DNA of 64,000 nt, taken from the NCBI RefSeq assembly GCF_022179525.1, contig NZ_BPQX01000017.1, forward strand, positions 1 through 64,000, written 5' to 3'. The translations under genes and the position numbers were made by a program. Shown one piece after another: positions 24,866 to 34,136 of this stretch. Below the pieces are notes generated by a model that made no database searches, was not told where the DNA came from, and saw only the letters and a list, made by a program, of their open reading frames with translations. The first letter of the stretch is position 1; every line of letters begins with the position of its first letter. The stretch comes from Methylobacterium persicinum (GTDB lineage Bacteria > Pseudomonadota > Alphaproteobacteria > Rhizobiales > Beijerinckiaceae).

Positions 24866-25990
24866 ATGACACCGTTCGCCGACCTGCTGCAGCAGGGGAC
24901 CGCGCATGCCTGGCTGTTCGTGCCGAGCGCCATCCTGCTCGGCGCCCTGCACGGCCTGGAGCCCGGCCATTCGAAGACGATGATGGCCGCCTTCATCATC
25001 GCGGTCCGGGGCACGGTCACGCAGGCGGTCCTGCTCGGGCTGGCGGCGACGCTCTCGCACACCGCGGTCGTCTGGGTGATCGCGCTGGGCGGACAGTATC
25101 TCGGCCAGGAATGGGGTGGCGAGACGGCCGAGCCGTATTTCCAGCTGGCGTCGGCGGTTCTCATCGTCGGCATCGCGCTCTGGATGGCGTGGCGGACCTG
25201 GCGCGAGCAGCACCACGGTCACCATCATCACCATGGCGAGCACCGGCACGTCGTGACCGGCGACGGCCGGTTGACGCTGGAGGTGTACGAGGACGACGTG
25301 CCGCCGCGCTGGCGCCTCCGGGCCGGGACGGGTCCGCTGCCCGCGCCGGGTGCGGTCACCGTCGAGACGGTCCGTCCGGACGGCGGGCGGCAGACGTTCG
25401 CCTTCGCCGATGGGGGCGACTTCCTGGAGAGCCTGGAGGAGATCCCCGAGCCGCACGCCTTCACGGCGCGACTGCACCTTGACGGGTCCGCGGGTGCGGA
25501 AACCCACGAGGTCGCGTTCGAGGAGCACGATCACGACCACGGTCATATGAACCTGGGCGACGAGGACGACGCCCATGCCCGGGCGCATGCGGAGGACATT
25601 CGGCGACGCTTCGCCGGGCGTCAGGCGACGACCGGACAGATCGTGCTGTTCGGGCTGACCGGCGGCCTGATCCCGTGCCCGGCCGCCATCACCGTCCTGC
25701 TCCTGTGCATCCAGCTCAAGCAGTTCAGCCTCGGCTTCGCGCTGGTCGTCTGCTTCGGCATCGGCCTCGCGGTCACGATGGTCTCGGCCGGGGTGCTGGC
25801 CGCCCTCAGCGTCAAGCACGTCGCGTCGCGGTGGTCCGGGTTCGGTGCCTTCGCCCGTCGGGCGCCCTACGCCTCGGCAGCCCTGATCGTGCTCGTCGGC
25901 CTCTACACCGGCTGGCTTGGCTGGCAGGGCATCCATCCCGACCCCGCGGCGTACGCGGTCGGGATCGCCCCGTCGGTCAGCCCATCGTAA
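24866..25990 (+). CDS. rcnA: nickel/cobalt efflux membrane protein RcnA
   Basis: 374 residues of the NicO family. The first helix region contains LLGALHGLEPGHSKTMMAAF with the HGxEPGH metal motif. The central cytoplasmic part is His-rich (HHGHHHHHGEHRHVV, then EHDHDHGHMNLGDEDDAHAR), typical of RcnA. The later helices include GLTGGLIPCPAAITVLLLC. It exports Ni(II) and Co(II) and is co-transcribed with rcnR. The central region between the two His clusters (~120-220) is longer than in E. coli RcnA and contains a beta-rich acidic insert. Confidence 0.9.
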   Translation: MTPFADLLQQGTAHAWLFVPSAILLGALHGLEPGHSKTMMAAFIIAVRGTVTQAVLLGLAATLSHTAVVWVIALGGQYLGQEWGGETAEPYFQLASAVLIVGIALWMAWRTWREQHHGHHHHHGEHRHVVTGDGRLTLEVYEDDVPPRWRLRAGTGPLPAPGAVTVETVRPDGGRQTFAFADGGDFLESLEEIPEPHAFTARLHLDGSAGAETHEVAFEEHDHDHGHMNLGDEDDAHARAHAEDIRRRFAGRQATTGQIVLFGLTGGLIPCPAAITVLLLCIQLKQFSLGFALVVCFGIGLAVTMVSAGVLAALSVKHVASRWSGFGAFARRAPYASAALIVLVGLYTGWLGWQGIHPDPAAYAVGIAPSVSPS

Positions 25991-26289
25991 GCGCGGTCCC
26001 GGCGGGCTTGGTCGCCCCGCCGGTCCTCGCCGCGAAAGCCCACAGCCGTCGAGGCGCCGGTGCATCGGCGGATGTGGGCGAGATGGACGCGGCTGCCCGC
26101 TCGGAGCGAGCCGGTCGAGCCTCAGTACGCGTGGGTCAAGCCGACGGACTGACCGGGCTGCCACCGCGAAGACCCGCATGGCGGGGTTCCGGCGGCGCAT
26201 CGCGCCGCACCTTCGCCATTCGGTCGAAGCCGCGGCGCGTGGCGTCCACGGCCTCGTGACCGAAGCGCCCGACGAACATCCGGCTCGGT
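25991..26289. other. convergent intergenic region
   Basis: 299 bp between convergent rcnA and the MFS exporter. No gene or strong terminator hairpin was recognised. Confidence 0.4.
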
Positions 26290-27624
26290 TCAACCCGGCC
26301 GGGCCGCGGGCCAGCGTTGGTGCAGGTCGTCGATGACGAAGGCGTGGGCATGCCGGCGCGTCCCGACGCCTTCCAGGTGCGGATGGCCAGATTCGAGGTC
26401 GGGGTGCGCGTGCTCGACGACGTCCGGGTCCGAGGCCGGCCAGAGCGCCGCCGCCGCGGCGATGGCGACCAAGGTCAGTGCGCCCAGCACCGCCAGCGTG
26501 ACCGGCATGCCCGCCTTCGCGCCGAGCCAGCCGGCCAGCGGGTAGGTCAAGAGCCAGGCGACGTGCGAGAGCGCGAACTGGGCGGCGAACACGGCCGGGC
26601 GGTCGCCGGGCGTCGCGGAGCGCCGGAGCAGCCGTCCGGTCGGGGTCTGCGCGGCGGAGTAGCCGATCCCGAGCGCCAGCCAGGCGGCCAGCAGCATGGG
26701 CCAGCCGATGACGCCGCCCCAGGTCGTGGCGGCGAAGCCGAGCAGCACGACGCCGAGGAACGCCGCCGCCGGGAGCATGACCGTTCGGTCGGGCAGCCGG
26801 TCGAGCACCCGCGGCAGCAGCAGAGCCGCCAGCATCGAGCCGCCCCCGAACAGACCGAGCGCCACCGCGACGTCGTTCTGGGGCCGTTGCAGGAGGGCCT
26901 GCACGATCACCACCGTGTTGACGATGACCATGGAGCCGGCCGCCGCCACCGCGAGGTTCAGGGCGAGAAGCCCGCGCAGCCGCGGCGTGGCGAGGTAGAT
27001 CCGCAGACCGCGCGTGGTGCGCTCGTAGACCCCCGCCCGGCGCTCGGGCGGCGTCGGGGACGGGAGCGCCACCGAGACGACCAGGGCGGCCGAACACAGG
27101 AATCCGACGACCGTGCCGCCGAACAGCCAGTGGAAGTCGATGACCGTCAGCAGCAAGGCGGCCAGTGTCGGACTGAGCAGGTTCTCCAGGTCGTAGGCGA
27201 GGCGCGAGAGCGACAGCGCCCGGGTGTAGTCACGCTCGTCCGGGAGGATGTCCGGGATGGTCGCCTGGAAGGTCGGCGTGAAGGCCGCCGAGCAGGCTTG
27301 CAGAACGAACACCAGCAGGTAGACCTGCCAGACCTGGTCGACGAAGGGCAGGATCAGGGCGACGCCGGCCCGGACGAGGTCGGTCGCAACCAGGAAAGCG
27401 CGGCGGGGCAACTGCCCGGTGAAGGCGTTCGCGATGGGCGCCACCAGCACGTAGGCGACCATCTTGATGGCGAGCGCCGTGCCCAGCACCGCCCCGGCCT
27501 CGGCCCCGGCCAACCGGTAGGCCAGCAGGCCGAGGGCCACCGTCAGCAGGCCGGTGCCGATCAGGGCGATGACCTGCGCGGCGAACAGGTGCCGGTAGGT
27601 GCGGTTCGCGAGGACGCTCAGCAT
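26290..27624 (-). CDS. NreB/NrsD-like MFS nickel exporter
   Basis: 444 residues, start at the ATG giving MLSVLANRTYRHLFAAQVIA. About twelve hydrophobic segments with MFS features (VFVLQACSAAFTPTFQATI, LSRLAYDLENLLSPTLAAL). The C-terminus is His-rich (VEHAHPDLESGHPHLEG, RRHAHAFVIDDLHQRW), as in the NreB/NrsD nickel exporters. It lies 8 bases downstream of a CsoR/InrS-like sensor gene on the same strand, the same pairing as InrS-NrsD in cyanobacteria. Metal specificity for nickel is inferred from that pairing and the His tail. Confidence 0.78.
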   Translation of the reverse strand: MLSVLANRTYRHLFAAQVIALIGTGLLTVALGLLAYRLAGAEAGAVLGTALAIKMVAYVLVAPIANAFTGQLPRRAFLVATDLVRAGVALILPFVDQVWQVYLLVFVLQACSAAFTPTFQATIPDILPDERDYTRALSLSRLAYDLENLLSPTLAALLLTVIDFHWLFGGTVVGFLCSAALVVSVALPSPTPPERRAGVYERTTRGLRIYLATPRLRGLLALNLAVAAAGSMVIVNTVVIVQALLQRPQNDVAVALGLFGGGSMLAALLLPRVLDRLPDRTVMLPAAAFLGVVLLGFAATTWGGVIGWPMLLAAWLALGIGYSAAQTPTGRLLRRSATPGDRPAVFAAQFALSHVAWLLTYPLAGWLGAKAGMPVTLAVLGALTLVAIAAAAALWPASDPDVVEHAHPDLESGHPHLEGVGTRRHAHAFVIDDLHQRWPAARPG

Positions 27625-27632
27625 CGGGGCCT

Positions 27633-27905
27633 TCACAGGTACTTGGCCAGCGCCTTGAACTCGGCCAGCGCCGCCTTGGCGGACTTGCCGCCGTCCGCGA
27701 CGCCGTCGCCGATGCAGTGCTCCATGTGGTCCTCGATCAGCGTGCGCTTCGCGTTGGCGATGGCGCTCTCGACCGCCTGCAACTGCTGAGCGAGGTCCAC
27801 GCAGGGGCGGCCCTCCTCGATCATCGCGATGACGCCGGCGAGATGGCCGTGGGCGCGCTTCAGCCGCTTGATGATCTCCGGGTGGGAGGCGTGCACGTGA
27901 TCCAT
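27633..27905 (-). CDS. CsoR/InrS-like metal-sensing repressor
   Basis: 90 residues: MDHVHASHPEIIKRLKRAHG, then EGRPCVDLAQQLQAVE and EDHMEHCI. It carries Cys35, His60 and Cys64, the Cys-His-Cys triad of CsoR and InrS, plus His21, also used by the nickel sensor InrS. It therefore differs from the adjacent RcnR (His-Cys-His-His), so two distinct sensors of one superfamily sit in a single locus. It should repress itself and the MFS exporter through the operator at 27916-27934. Confidence 0.85.
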   Translation of the reverse strand: MDHVHASHPEIIKRLKRAHGHLAGVIAMIEEGRPCVDLAQQLQAVESAIANAKRTLIEDHMEHCIGDGVADGGKSAKAALAEFKALAKYL

Positions 27906-27915
27906 GTTGACATGC

Positions 27916-27934
27916 TATCCCCCCGGAGGGGATA
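27916..27934. promoter_or_regulatory. G-tract operator for the CsoR/InrS-like repressor
   Basis: TATCCCC (27916-27922) and GGGGATA (27928-27934) form a perfect 7-bp inverted repeat 5 bases apart, 11 bases upstream of the repressor start. The pattern matches CsoR-family operators. It also lies 58 bases upstream of the divergent 27992 gene and so may control the RND operon as well. Confidence 0.65.
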
Positions 27935-27991
27935 AGGGAAGGGTGTTCGACGCGCCGGGATGGACGGCGCTCGCCGGGAAGAGGGTGTCGG

Positions 27992-28324
27992 GTGTCATTC
28001 GGACGGCGTCTCATGACGGTGGCCGTCGCGTTGCTCCTGGCGGCCGTGACGGTGATGCCATTGCTCGCCGAGGCCCGGCACGCGGCCTCCGGTTCCATCG
28101 CGCTCGCCATACCGCCGGTGGCGGGACAGGACGACGCCAAGGCCCACCAGGATGCCGATGACCTGGTCCACCACGCGCAATCGCACGCGCAGGGCGTGAT
28201 GCCCGTCGCCGCCAAGGCTCCCGCGAGCGTGGCCACGTCGGCGGCGCGGTCGTTCGCCCGCCTTGACGACGTCTTCCGAGTCGGGGGCGGGGCGCAGGGA
28301 CCGTTCGAGCCTCCGAGGGCCTGA
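27992..28324 (+). CDS. small exported protein, possible metal-resistance accessory
   Basis: A GTG start with GAGGG upstream gives 110 residues. A signal-like helix (LMTVAVALLLAAVTVMPLLA) is followed by a short His-containing region (DDAKAHQDADDLVHHAQSHA). Small exported proteins of this kind commonly precede heavy-metal RND operons (CzcI-like position), but no family match was certain. It is the first gene of the adaptor-pump operon, 70 bases ahead of the adaptor gene. Confidence 0.55.
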   Translation: MSFGRRLMTVAVALLLAAVTVMPLLAEARHAASGSIALAIPPVAGQDDAKAHQDADDLVHHAQSHAQGVMPVAAKAPASVATSAARSFARLDDVFRVGGGAQGPFEPPRA

Positions 28325-28394
28325 GGCTTTCCGCCTCTTCCCATCCTCGAACGACGGCGCCGTGCGCGTGCGGCCGCCCGTCCATGGCACCGAC

Positions 28395-29621
28395 ATGTCC
28401 AGACGTCTCATTCCCGTTCTGCTGGCCCTCGCCGGCGGCGTCCTGATCGCGACCTGGTGGCCCGGCGCTCCCGATGCGGTCCGCGCCATGCTGGCGGCCG
28501 CCAGGGGGGCCGCGCCCGCCAAGCCCGAACCGCACGCGGCGGCCGGTCCGGAGCCGGAGAGATCCGGCCTCGTCAAGCTGACGGACGACCAAGTCGGCAA
28601 GGCCGGCATCCGCACGGACTGGGTCGGTGGCGGGAACCTCTCGCGCCACCTGCACGTGCCGGGCACAATCGTCCCGAACGCCAACCTGACCGCCCGCATC
28701 GCGGTGAAGACCACCGGCACGGTGGTGGAGCTGCGCAAGGGGCTCGGCGACAAGGTCGCCAAGGGCGAGGTCGTGGCGCTCCTCGACAGCCGCGAGATCG
28801 CCGACGCCAAGGGGGAATACTTGGCGGCACGCGTGTCGGCCGCCCTGCAGAAGACGCTCTACGAGCGCGACAAGGAGCTCTGGGACAGGCGCATCTCGTC
28901 CGAGCAGCAGTACCTGCGCTCGCAGGCGAGCTACCAGGACCTGAAGGTCAAGGAGGACGCGGCCCGCCGCAAGCTGACCTTCCTCGGCCTCAGCCAAGCC
29001 GAGATCCAGGCGTTGCCGAACCAGCCGGAGGCGCAGTTCGAGCGCCAGGAGATCCGCTCGCCGCTCGGTGGCAAGGTCGTGGAGCGGCGCGTCGACCTCG
29101 GGGCGGCCGTCGGCCGGGACAACCTGGAGACCGAGCTCTACAGCGTCGTCGACCTGTCGACGGTCTGGGTCGATCTCGCGGTGAGCCCCGGCGACCTGCC
29201 GCTGGTCCGCGAGGGCCAGACGGTGGCCGTGCGGGCCGAGGCGACCGGCGAGGCCGCGCGCGGTCGCATCGTCATCATCGTGCCCGTCCTCGACCAGGCC
29301 ACGCGCGCGGCGCGGGTCGTCGCGGAACTGGCCAACCCGGACGAGACTTGGCGGCCCGGGTCTTTCGTGGGTGCCGAGATCGTGATCTCCGACAAGCCGG
29401 TGCGGGTGCTCATCCCGGGCTCGGCCATCCAGACCTTGGAGGGCAGACCGAACGTCTTCGTGCGGGTGGCCGCGGGCTTCGAGGCGCGGCCGGTGAAGCT
29501 CGGGCGGTCGGACGACGCCGCCGTGGAGGTGACGGAGGGGCTGGAGCCCGGCGAGGCCGTGGCGGTGGCCAACACCTTCACGCTGAAGTCCGAGCTCGGC
29601 AAGGCCGCGGCGGAGGACTGA
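28395..29621 (+). CDS. CzcB/CusB-family RND membrane-fusion adaptor
   Basis: 408 residues, ATG start at MSRRLIPVLLALAGG, with one N-terminal membrane or signal helix. The biotinyl/lipoyl-like hammerhead is seen in AVKTTGTVVELRKGLGDKV then KGEVVALLDSREIADAKGEY. A helical hairpin (QKTLYERDKELWDRRISSEQ) and the second half EIRSPLGGKVVERRVDLGAAV follow. The beta-barrel and membrane-proximal domains are ahead of the C-terminus (SFVGAEIVISDKPVRVLIPG). It links the inner-membrane pump encoded 3 bases downstream to an outer-membrane channel, which is not in the window. There is no obvious metal-binding Met/His N-terminus. Confidence 0.88.
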   Translation: MSRRLIPVLLALAGGVLIATWWPGAPDAVRAMLAAARGAAPAKPEPHAAAGPEPERSGLVKLTDDQVGKAGIRTDWVGGGNLSRHLHVPGTIVPNANLTARIAVKTTGTVVELRKGLGDKVAKGEVVALLDSREIADAKGEYLAARVSAALQKTLYERDKELWDRRISSEQQYLRSQASYQDLKVKEDAARRKLTFLGLSQAEIQALPNQPEAQFERQEIRSPLGGKVVERRVDLGAAVGRDNLETELYSVVDLSTVWVDLAVSPGDLPLVREGQTVAVRAEATGEAARGRIVIIVPVLDQATRAARVVAELANPDETWRPGSFVGAEIVISDKPVRVLIPGSAIQTLEGRPNVFVRVAAGFEARPVKLGRSDDAAVEVTEGLEPGEAVAVANTFTLKSELGKAAAED

Positions 29622-29624
29622 ACC

Positions 29625-32600
29625 GTGATCCGCCCGATCCTCGCCTTCTCCGTCGCCAACCGCTACGCGGTCATCCTGGTGACGCTCATCGCCACCGCCT
29701 TCGGGGCCTGGTCGCTCGCGCGGCTGCCCATCGACGCGGTGCCGGATGTCACCAACAACCAGGTCCAGGTCAACGCCATAGCGCCGGCGCTGACGCCGGT
29801 CGAGATCGAGAAGCAGGTCACGGTCCTGGTCGAGCGGGCGCTCGCCGGCACGCCGGGCCTGGAGAGCTTGCGCTCCTTCTCGCGCAACGGCTTCGCCCAG
29901 CTCACGGCCGTGTTCAGCGACAAGGTCGACGTCTACTTCGCCAGGCAACAGGTGAACGAGCGCCTGGGCGAGGTGCGCAACACCCTGCCACCCGGGGTCG
30001 AGGTCAGGCTCGGGCCGATCTCGACCGGCCTCGGCGAGATCTACTGGTGGGCGGTCGAGTACCAGGCCGCCGGCGACGGCGCCCCGGTCCGCGATGGCCT
30101 GCCGGGCTGGCAGTCGGACGGCAGCTACCTGACGCCCGAGGGCGAGCGGCTGAGGTCCGACTTCGAGCGCACGGTCTACCTGCGCACGGTCCAGGATTGG
30201 ATCATCCGGCCACAGATGAAGAGCGTGCCGGGCGTGGCCGGCGCCGACGCCATCGGCGGCTTCGTCAAGGAGTACCAGGTCAAGCCGGACCCGATGAAGC
30301 TCGTCGGCTACGGCCTGGGCTTCGCCGACCTGACCCGGGCCATCGGAGCCAACAACGTGACCCGGGGCGCCAACTACGTCGAGCGCAACGGCGAGGGCTA
30401 TGTCGTCCGGGCCAGAGGGCTGATCGAGAACGTCGACCAGATCCGCGACGTCGTCGTGGCGACCCGGGCCGGGATACCGATCCTGGTGAGGGACGTCGCC
30501 GAGGTCGGGATCGGCCGCGAGCTCCGGACCGGCTCGGCCAGCGAGAACGGCCGCGAGGTCGTGCTGGGCACCGCCCTCATGCTCATCGGCGAGAACAGCC
30601 GAACCGTCTCGGCGGCCGCGGACGCCAAGATCAAGGAGATCAACAAGCTTCTCCCGCCAGGCATCCAGGCTCGGACGCTGCTGAGCCGGACCGACCTCGT
30701 CGACGCCACGGTCCGGACGGTGTCCAGGAACCTGGCCGAGGGCGCGCTGCTGGTCGTCGCGGTGCTGTTCCTGGCGCTCGGCAACATCCGCGCGGCGATC
30801 ATCACGGCCCTGGTCATCCCGATCGCCATGATGCTGACGGCCACCGGCATGCTGGCGGGCCGCATCAGCGCCAACCTGATGAGCCTCGGCGCGCTCGACT
30901 TCGGGCTCATCGTCGACGGCGCGGTCATCATCGCCGAGAACAGCCTGCGGCACCTGGCGGAGCGGCAGCACGCGCTGGGACGGAAGCTGAGCCTGGACGA
31001 GCGGCTGGAGACCGTCCGCGTCTCGGCCGAGGAGATGATCAAGCCGAGCGTCTACGGGCAGGCCATCATCATCCTGGTCTACGTGCCGCTGCTGACCTTC
31101 ACCGGCGTGGAGGGCAAGACCTTCGCACCCATGGCGCTGACGGTGCTGATCGCGCTCGTGGCGGCCTTCGTGCTGTCCCTGACCTTCGTCCCGGCGATGG
31201 TCGCGACCTTCATCACCGGGCGGGTCGGCGAGGGCGACAACCTGCTGATCCGAGGACTGAAGGCGGCCTATCGACCGGTGATGGGCGGGGCGATTCGGAC
31301 GCCCTTGGCTTTCATAGGCGGCGCGGTGGTCGTCCTCGGGCTGGCCGGGGCCCTGGCGACGCGGCTCGGCCAGGAGTTCACCCCGACGCTCGACGAGAAG
31401 AACATCGTCATGGAGGCGCGGCGCATCCCCTCGACGGCCATCACGCAGTCGCAGGCCATGCAGCTCGGCGTCGAGGACGCCATGAGCAAGTTCCCGGAGG
31501 TGGCCTTCGTCTACTCGCGCTGCGGCACGCCCGACATCGCCGCCGACCCGATGCCGCCGAACGCCTGTGACACCTACCTGATCCTGAGGCCCCAAGCGGA
31601 GTGGCCGGACCCGTCCGAGGCGAAGGAATCGTTGATCGCCCGCATGGACGCCGAGGCGAAGCTGATCCCGGGCACGCTCCTCGGGTTCTCGCAGCCCATC
31701 CAGATGCGCTTCAACGAGCTGATCGCGGGCGTTCGCGACGACCTCGCGGTGAAGGTGTTCGGCGAGGAGTTCGGCCCGATGGTCGACGGCGCCCGCAAGA
31801 TCGCCGGCATCCTGCGCGGCCTGGAGGGCGCCGCCGACGTGAAGGTCGAGGAGGCGGTCGGGCTGCCGTTCCTGGAGATCAAGGTCGACCGGCGCGAGAT
31901 CGCCCGGCGCGGCTTGAGCATGGCGGACGTGCAGGACGTCATCGGCACGGCGGTCGGCGGAAAGGACGCCGGGCTCGTGTTCGAGGGCGACCGTCGCTTC
32001 GCCATCGTGGTCCGGTTGGCCGACGACGTCCGGGGCGATGTCGAGGCGCTGAGGAACCTGCCGGTGCCGCTACCGCCCTCGCAGGCCGCGCCCGCACGGG
32101 CGGGCACCGGGGGCCCGGCCGCTCCCGGGCCGGCCGGCGGGACGAGCGTGCCGCTGCGGCAGCTCGCCTCGTTCGCCTTCGGCGAGGGGCCGAACCAGGT
32201 GAGCCGCGAGAACGGACGCCGCCGCGTCGTAGTCACCGCGAATGTGCGCGGGCGCGACATCGGCTCGCTGGTGGCCGATGCGCAGGCGCGCATCGCCGCC
32301 GAGGTGCGGCTGCCGCCCGGTTACGAGGTGAAGTGGGGAGGGCAGTTCGAGAACCTGACGGCCGCTCGCCAGCGCCTGGCGGTGGTCGTGCCGGCCTGCT
32401 TCGCGCTGATCTTCATCCTGCTCCTCGGGGCGCTCGGGTCCGGGCGTGACGCGCTGATCGTGTTCAGCGCCGTGCCGATGGCCCTGACCGGCGGCGTGGC
32501 GGCCCTGTGGCTGCGCGACATGCCCTTCTCGGTCTCGGCGGCGGTCGGGTTCATCGCGCTCTCGGGCGTCGCGGTTCTGAACGGCTTGGTGCTGCTCAAC

Positions 32601-32918
32601 CACATCCGCGCGCTCGTGGAGGAGGGAACGGCGATTCCGGATGCTGTCCGCGAGGGCGCCCTGACCCGGCTGCGACCGGTGGCGATGACGGCCTTGGTCG
32701 CCGCCCTGGGCTTCGTACCGATGGCCCTGGCGACGGGCACGGGTGCGGAGGTGCAGCGGCCGCTGGCGACCGTCGTCATCGGCGGCTTGGCCAGCGCGAC
32801 CGTCCTGACGCTGCTTGTTCTTCCGGCGCTTTACGTCCGGTTCGGCAAGGCCAAGACGTCCTTCCGGTCCGCTCCACGAGGCCATGTCGTGTCGTGGACC
32901 GACCCACCAACACCTTAG
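29625..32918 (+). CDS. czcA: CzcA-family heavy-metal RND pump
   Basis: 1097 residues, GTG start 3 bases after the adaptor. Features: the first membrane helix followed by LPIDAVPDVTNNQVQVNAIA, a hallmark of heavy-metal RND proteins; proton-relay segment ALDFGLIVDGAVIIAENSLR (DFG-x3-DGAV type) near residue 424; porter domains with GEIYWWAVEYQ; and a second set of six helices near 930-1080. It exports divalent cations using the proton gradient. A 30-residue Pro/Ala/Gly insert (~825-845) lies in the periplasmic region. The context (two Ni/Co sensors, RcnA, NreB-like exporter) makes Co/Ni/Zn the likely substrates. The repeat array A starts 46 bases after its stop. Confidence 0.92.
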   Translation: MIRPILAFSVANRYAVILVTLIATAFGAWSLARLPIDAVPDVTNNQVQVNAIAPALTPVEIEKQVTVLVERALAGTPGLESLRSFSRNGFAQLTAVFSDKVDVYFARQQVNERLGEVRNTLPPGVEVRLGPISTGLGEIYWWAVEYQAAGDGAPVRDGLPGWQSDGSYLTPEGERLRSDFERTVYLRTVQDWIIRPQMKSVPGVAGADAIGGFVKEYQVKPDPMKLVGYGLGFADLTRAIGANNVTRGANYVERNGEGYVVRARGLIENVDQIRDVVVATRAGIPILVRDVAEVGIGRELRTGSASENGREVVLGTALMLIGENSRTVSAAADAKIKEINKLLPPGIQARTLLSRTDLVDATVRTVSRNLAEGALLVVAVLFLALGNIRAAIITALVIPIAMMLTATGMLAGRISANLMSLGALDFGLIVDGAVIIAENSLRHLAERQHALGRKLSLDERLETVRVSAEEMIKPSVYGQAIIILVYVPLLTFTGVEGKTFAPMALTVLIALVAAFVLSLTFVPAMVATFITGRVGEGDNLLIRGLKAAYRPVMGGAIRTPLAFIGGAVVVLGLAGALATRLGQEFTPTLDEKNIVMEARRIPSTAITQSQAMQLGVEDAMSKFPEVAFVYSRCGTPDIAADPMPPNACDTYLILRPQAEWPDPSEAKESLIARMDAEAKLIPGTLLGFSQPIQMRFNELIAGVRDDLAVKVFGEEFGPMVDGARKIAGILRGLEGAADVKVEEAVGLPFLEIKVDRREIARRGLSMADVQDVIGTAVGGKDAGLVFEGDRRFAIVVRLADDVRGDVEALRNLPVPLPPSQAAPARAGTGGPAAPGPAGGTSVPLRQLASFAFGEGPNQVSRENGRRRVVVTANVRGRDIGSLVADAQARIAAEVRLPPGYEVKWGGQFENLTAARQRLAVVVPACFALIFILLLGALGSGRDALIVFSAVPMALTGGVAALWLRDMPFSVSAAVGFIALSGVAVLNGLVLLNHIRALVEEGTAIPDAVREGALTRLRPVAMTALVAALGFVPMALATGTGAEVQRPLATVVIGGLASATVLTLLVLPALYVRFGKAKTSFRSAPRGHVVSWTDPPTP

Positions 32919-32964
32919 CCGGACGACCTCGTGAGCGGTCGGATCTGGGCGACCGCATCACGGC

Positions 32965-33050
32965 GGGACAAGGTCCCGGGCAAATCGGGACAAGCTGTGT
33001 TGAGAGCGGCGCTGTCGCGGAGCCGAAAACGGGACAAGCTTTCATGAGAG
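32965..33050 (+). repeat. repeat array A (unit-22-unit-44-unit)
   Basis: Three copies of a GGGACAAGCTTTCATGAG-like unit begin at 32965, 32987 and 33031. The best copies are preceded by CAAATC or GAAAAC. Unit-to-unit spacing is 22 and 44 bases. The same architecture recurs at 41238, 41740 and 42077 in the same orientation. It looks like an array of transposase-binding sites at an element end. The following 485 bp to 33535 contain no recognisable gene. Confidence 0.7.
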
Positions 33051-33535
33051 CGTGTCCTGCGCAGCCGCGCGGATGGATCGGCATCACCGAGGCTGCCCGG
33101 ACCGAATGAGACGGCGCCCAAGCGGCGGGACGGCGTAACCCGATGCGTGCCGCCGTCATTCTTCGCCTTTGGGAACGCCCTGTCTCTGATCGCGTGCCGC
33201 CACCGTGGCTCGACGGATCGAGGCCAGATCGGGGGCCACGAGCGGCTGTCCGCCCGGGCTTCCGACCGGCTTGGATGAAAGGTCGCCGTCCGTCGCCCCT
33301 ACTCGAAAGCCCCTGGGCATCGCACGGGACAACTCGGCGGTAGAGGCTTCTGAGCCAGGCTCATTCCGGCAGGCGCCGCGCCTTCCCAGCCGCCCGTCGG
33401 GGGCAGCCGGCGCGCGGCGTCGATGTCGCAGAAGGACCGGGGTGAGGCCACCTCGCCGCGAGTCACGCCCATGGCCTCGTGGCCGGGTTCGCCGGCCGTC
33501 CTCGCCGGCGGTGGGGCCGCCGGGGCGCTCGGCTC

Positions 33536-34129
33536 TCAGGCTGGCCAGTTCGCCGGCCGACCCAGCAAGCCGCGGCCTGGCATGCCGCGGAGCCATGTCA
33601 CGAAGGCGCTCACCCGCTCGGGCGTGAACTGGTTTCGATGGCCCTGCGTGCTGTGCACGAGATCGCGCAGTTCCTGGGGGACCAGCGGGCCCGACCCGCC
33701 CCAGTAGGCGTATTCGCGCCCGAGAAGCACCCTGTCCGTCCGACCGGTGTCGCGCACCAGGTTCGGCAGGCTGGTGACGCCCCCCGGCTCGCTATGGAAG
33801 GAATCGGCCTGGACGAAGGTGCCGTCGGCCGAGCGGCGATAGATGTTGTCGCCGTAGATCTGCATGCGGCTGCCGGACATCACGGGTCGCTTGGCGCCGA
33901 ACCGAGCGTCGTCCCAGTACCGGTCGAAGGTGAGGATCTCGTCGACCCGCATCCAGTAGACGACACGGTCCTTGATCCCGTTCGGGATCGAGCCGGTCCC
34001 GACCACGAAGTCCCCGACGCTCGCGTGCTGCCGGATCAGCGGTTTGCACGCGCTCAGCGTGCACACCCGGTGGAACGGATTGGGCGCGAACCCGAGGTCG
34101 TGGTCGATCACGTAGGAGTGGACGCGCAC
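33536..34129 (-). CDS. Nmad2-type nucleotide-modification-associated protein
   Basis: 197 residues, GTG start. It matches the Nmad2 domain pattern: SYVIDHDLGFAPNPFHRVC, TLSACKPLIRQHASVGDFVV, GTGSIPNGIKDRVVYWMRVD, YGDNIYRRS, then DRVLLGREYAYWGGSG. Nmad domains were defined by their recurrent association with modified-base systems in phage and bacterial conflict loci; biochemical activity is not established. It lies 7 bases downstream of the TIR-like gene. Both are divergent from the MazG operon, so the two operons probably belong to one island. Confidence 0.8.
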   Translation of the reverse strand: MRVHSYVIDHDLGFAPNPFHRVCTLSACKPLIRQHASVGDFVVGTGSIPNGIKDRVVYWMRVDEILTFDRYWDDARFGAKRPVMSGSRMQIYGDNIYRRSADGTFVQADSFHSEPGGVTSLPNLVRDTGRTDRVLLGREYAYWGGSGPLVPQELRDLVHSTQGHRNQFTPERVSAFVTWLRGMPGRGLLGRPANWPA

Positions 34130-34136
34130 GCCGGCC

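Noticed and set aside
24845-27097. 750-residue minus-strand frame across rcnA and the MFS gene
   Set aside because: Antisense to rcnA and out of frame with the MFS exporter, both of which have clear motifs and starts.
28011-31595. 1194-residue open frame on the minus strand across the RND adaptor and pump genes
   Set aside because: His/Arg/Asp-rich shadow of the plus-strand czcB/czcA genes in high-GC DNA; no family motif, while the plus strand has full RND signatures.
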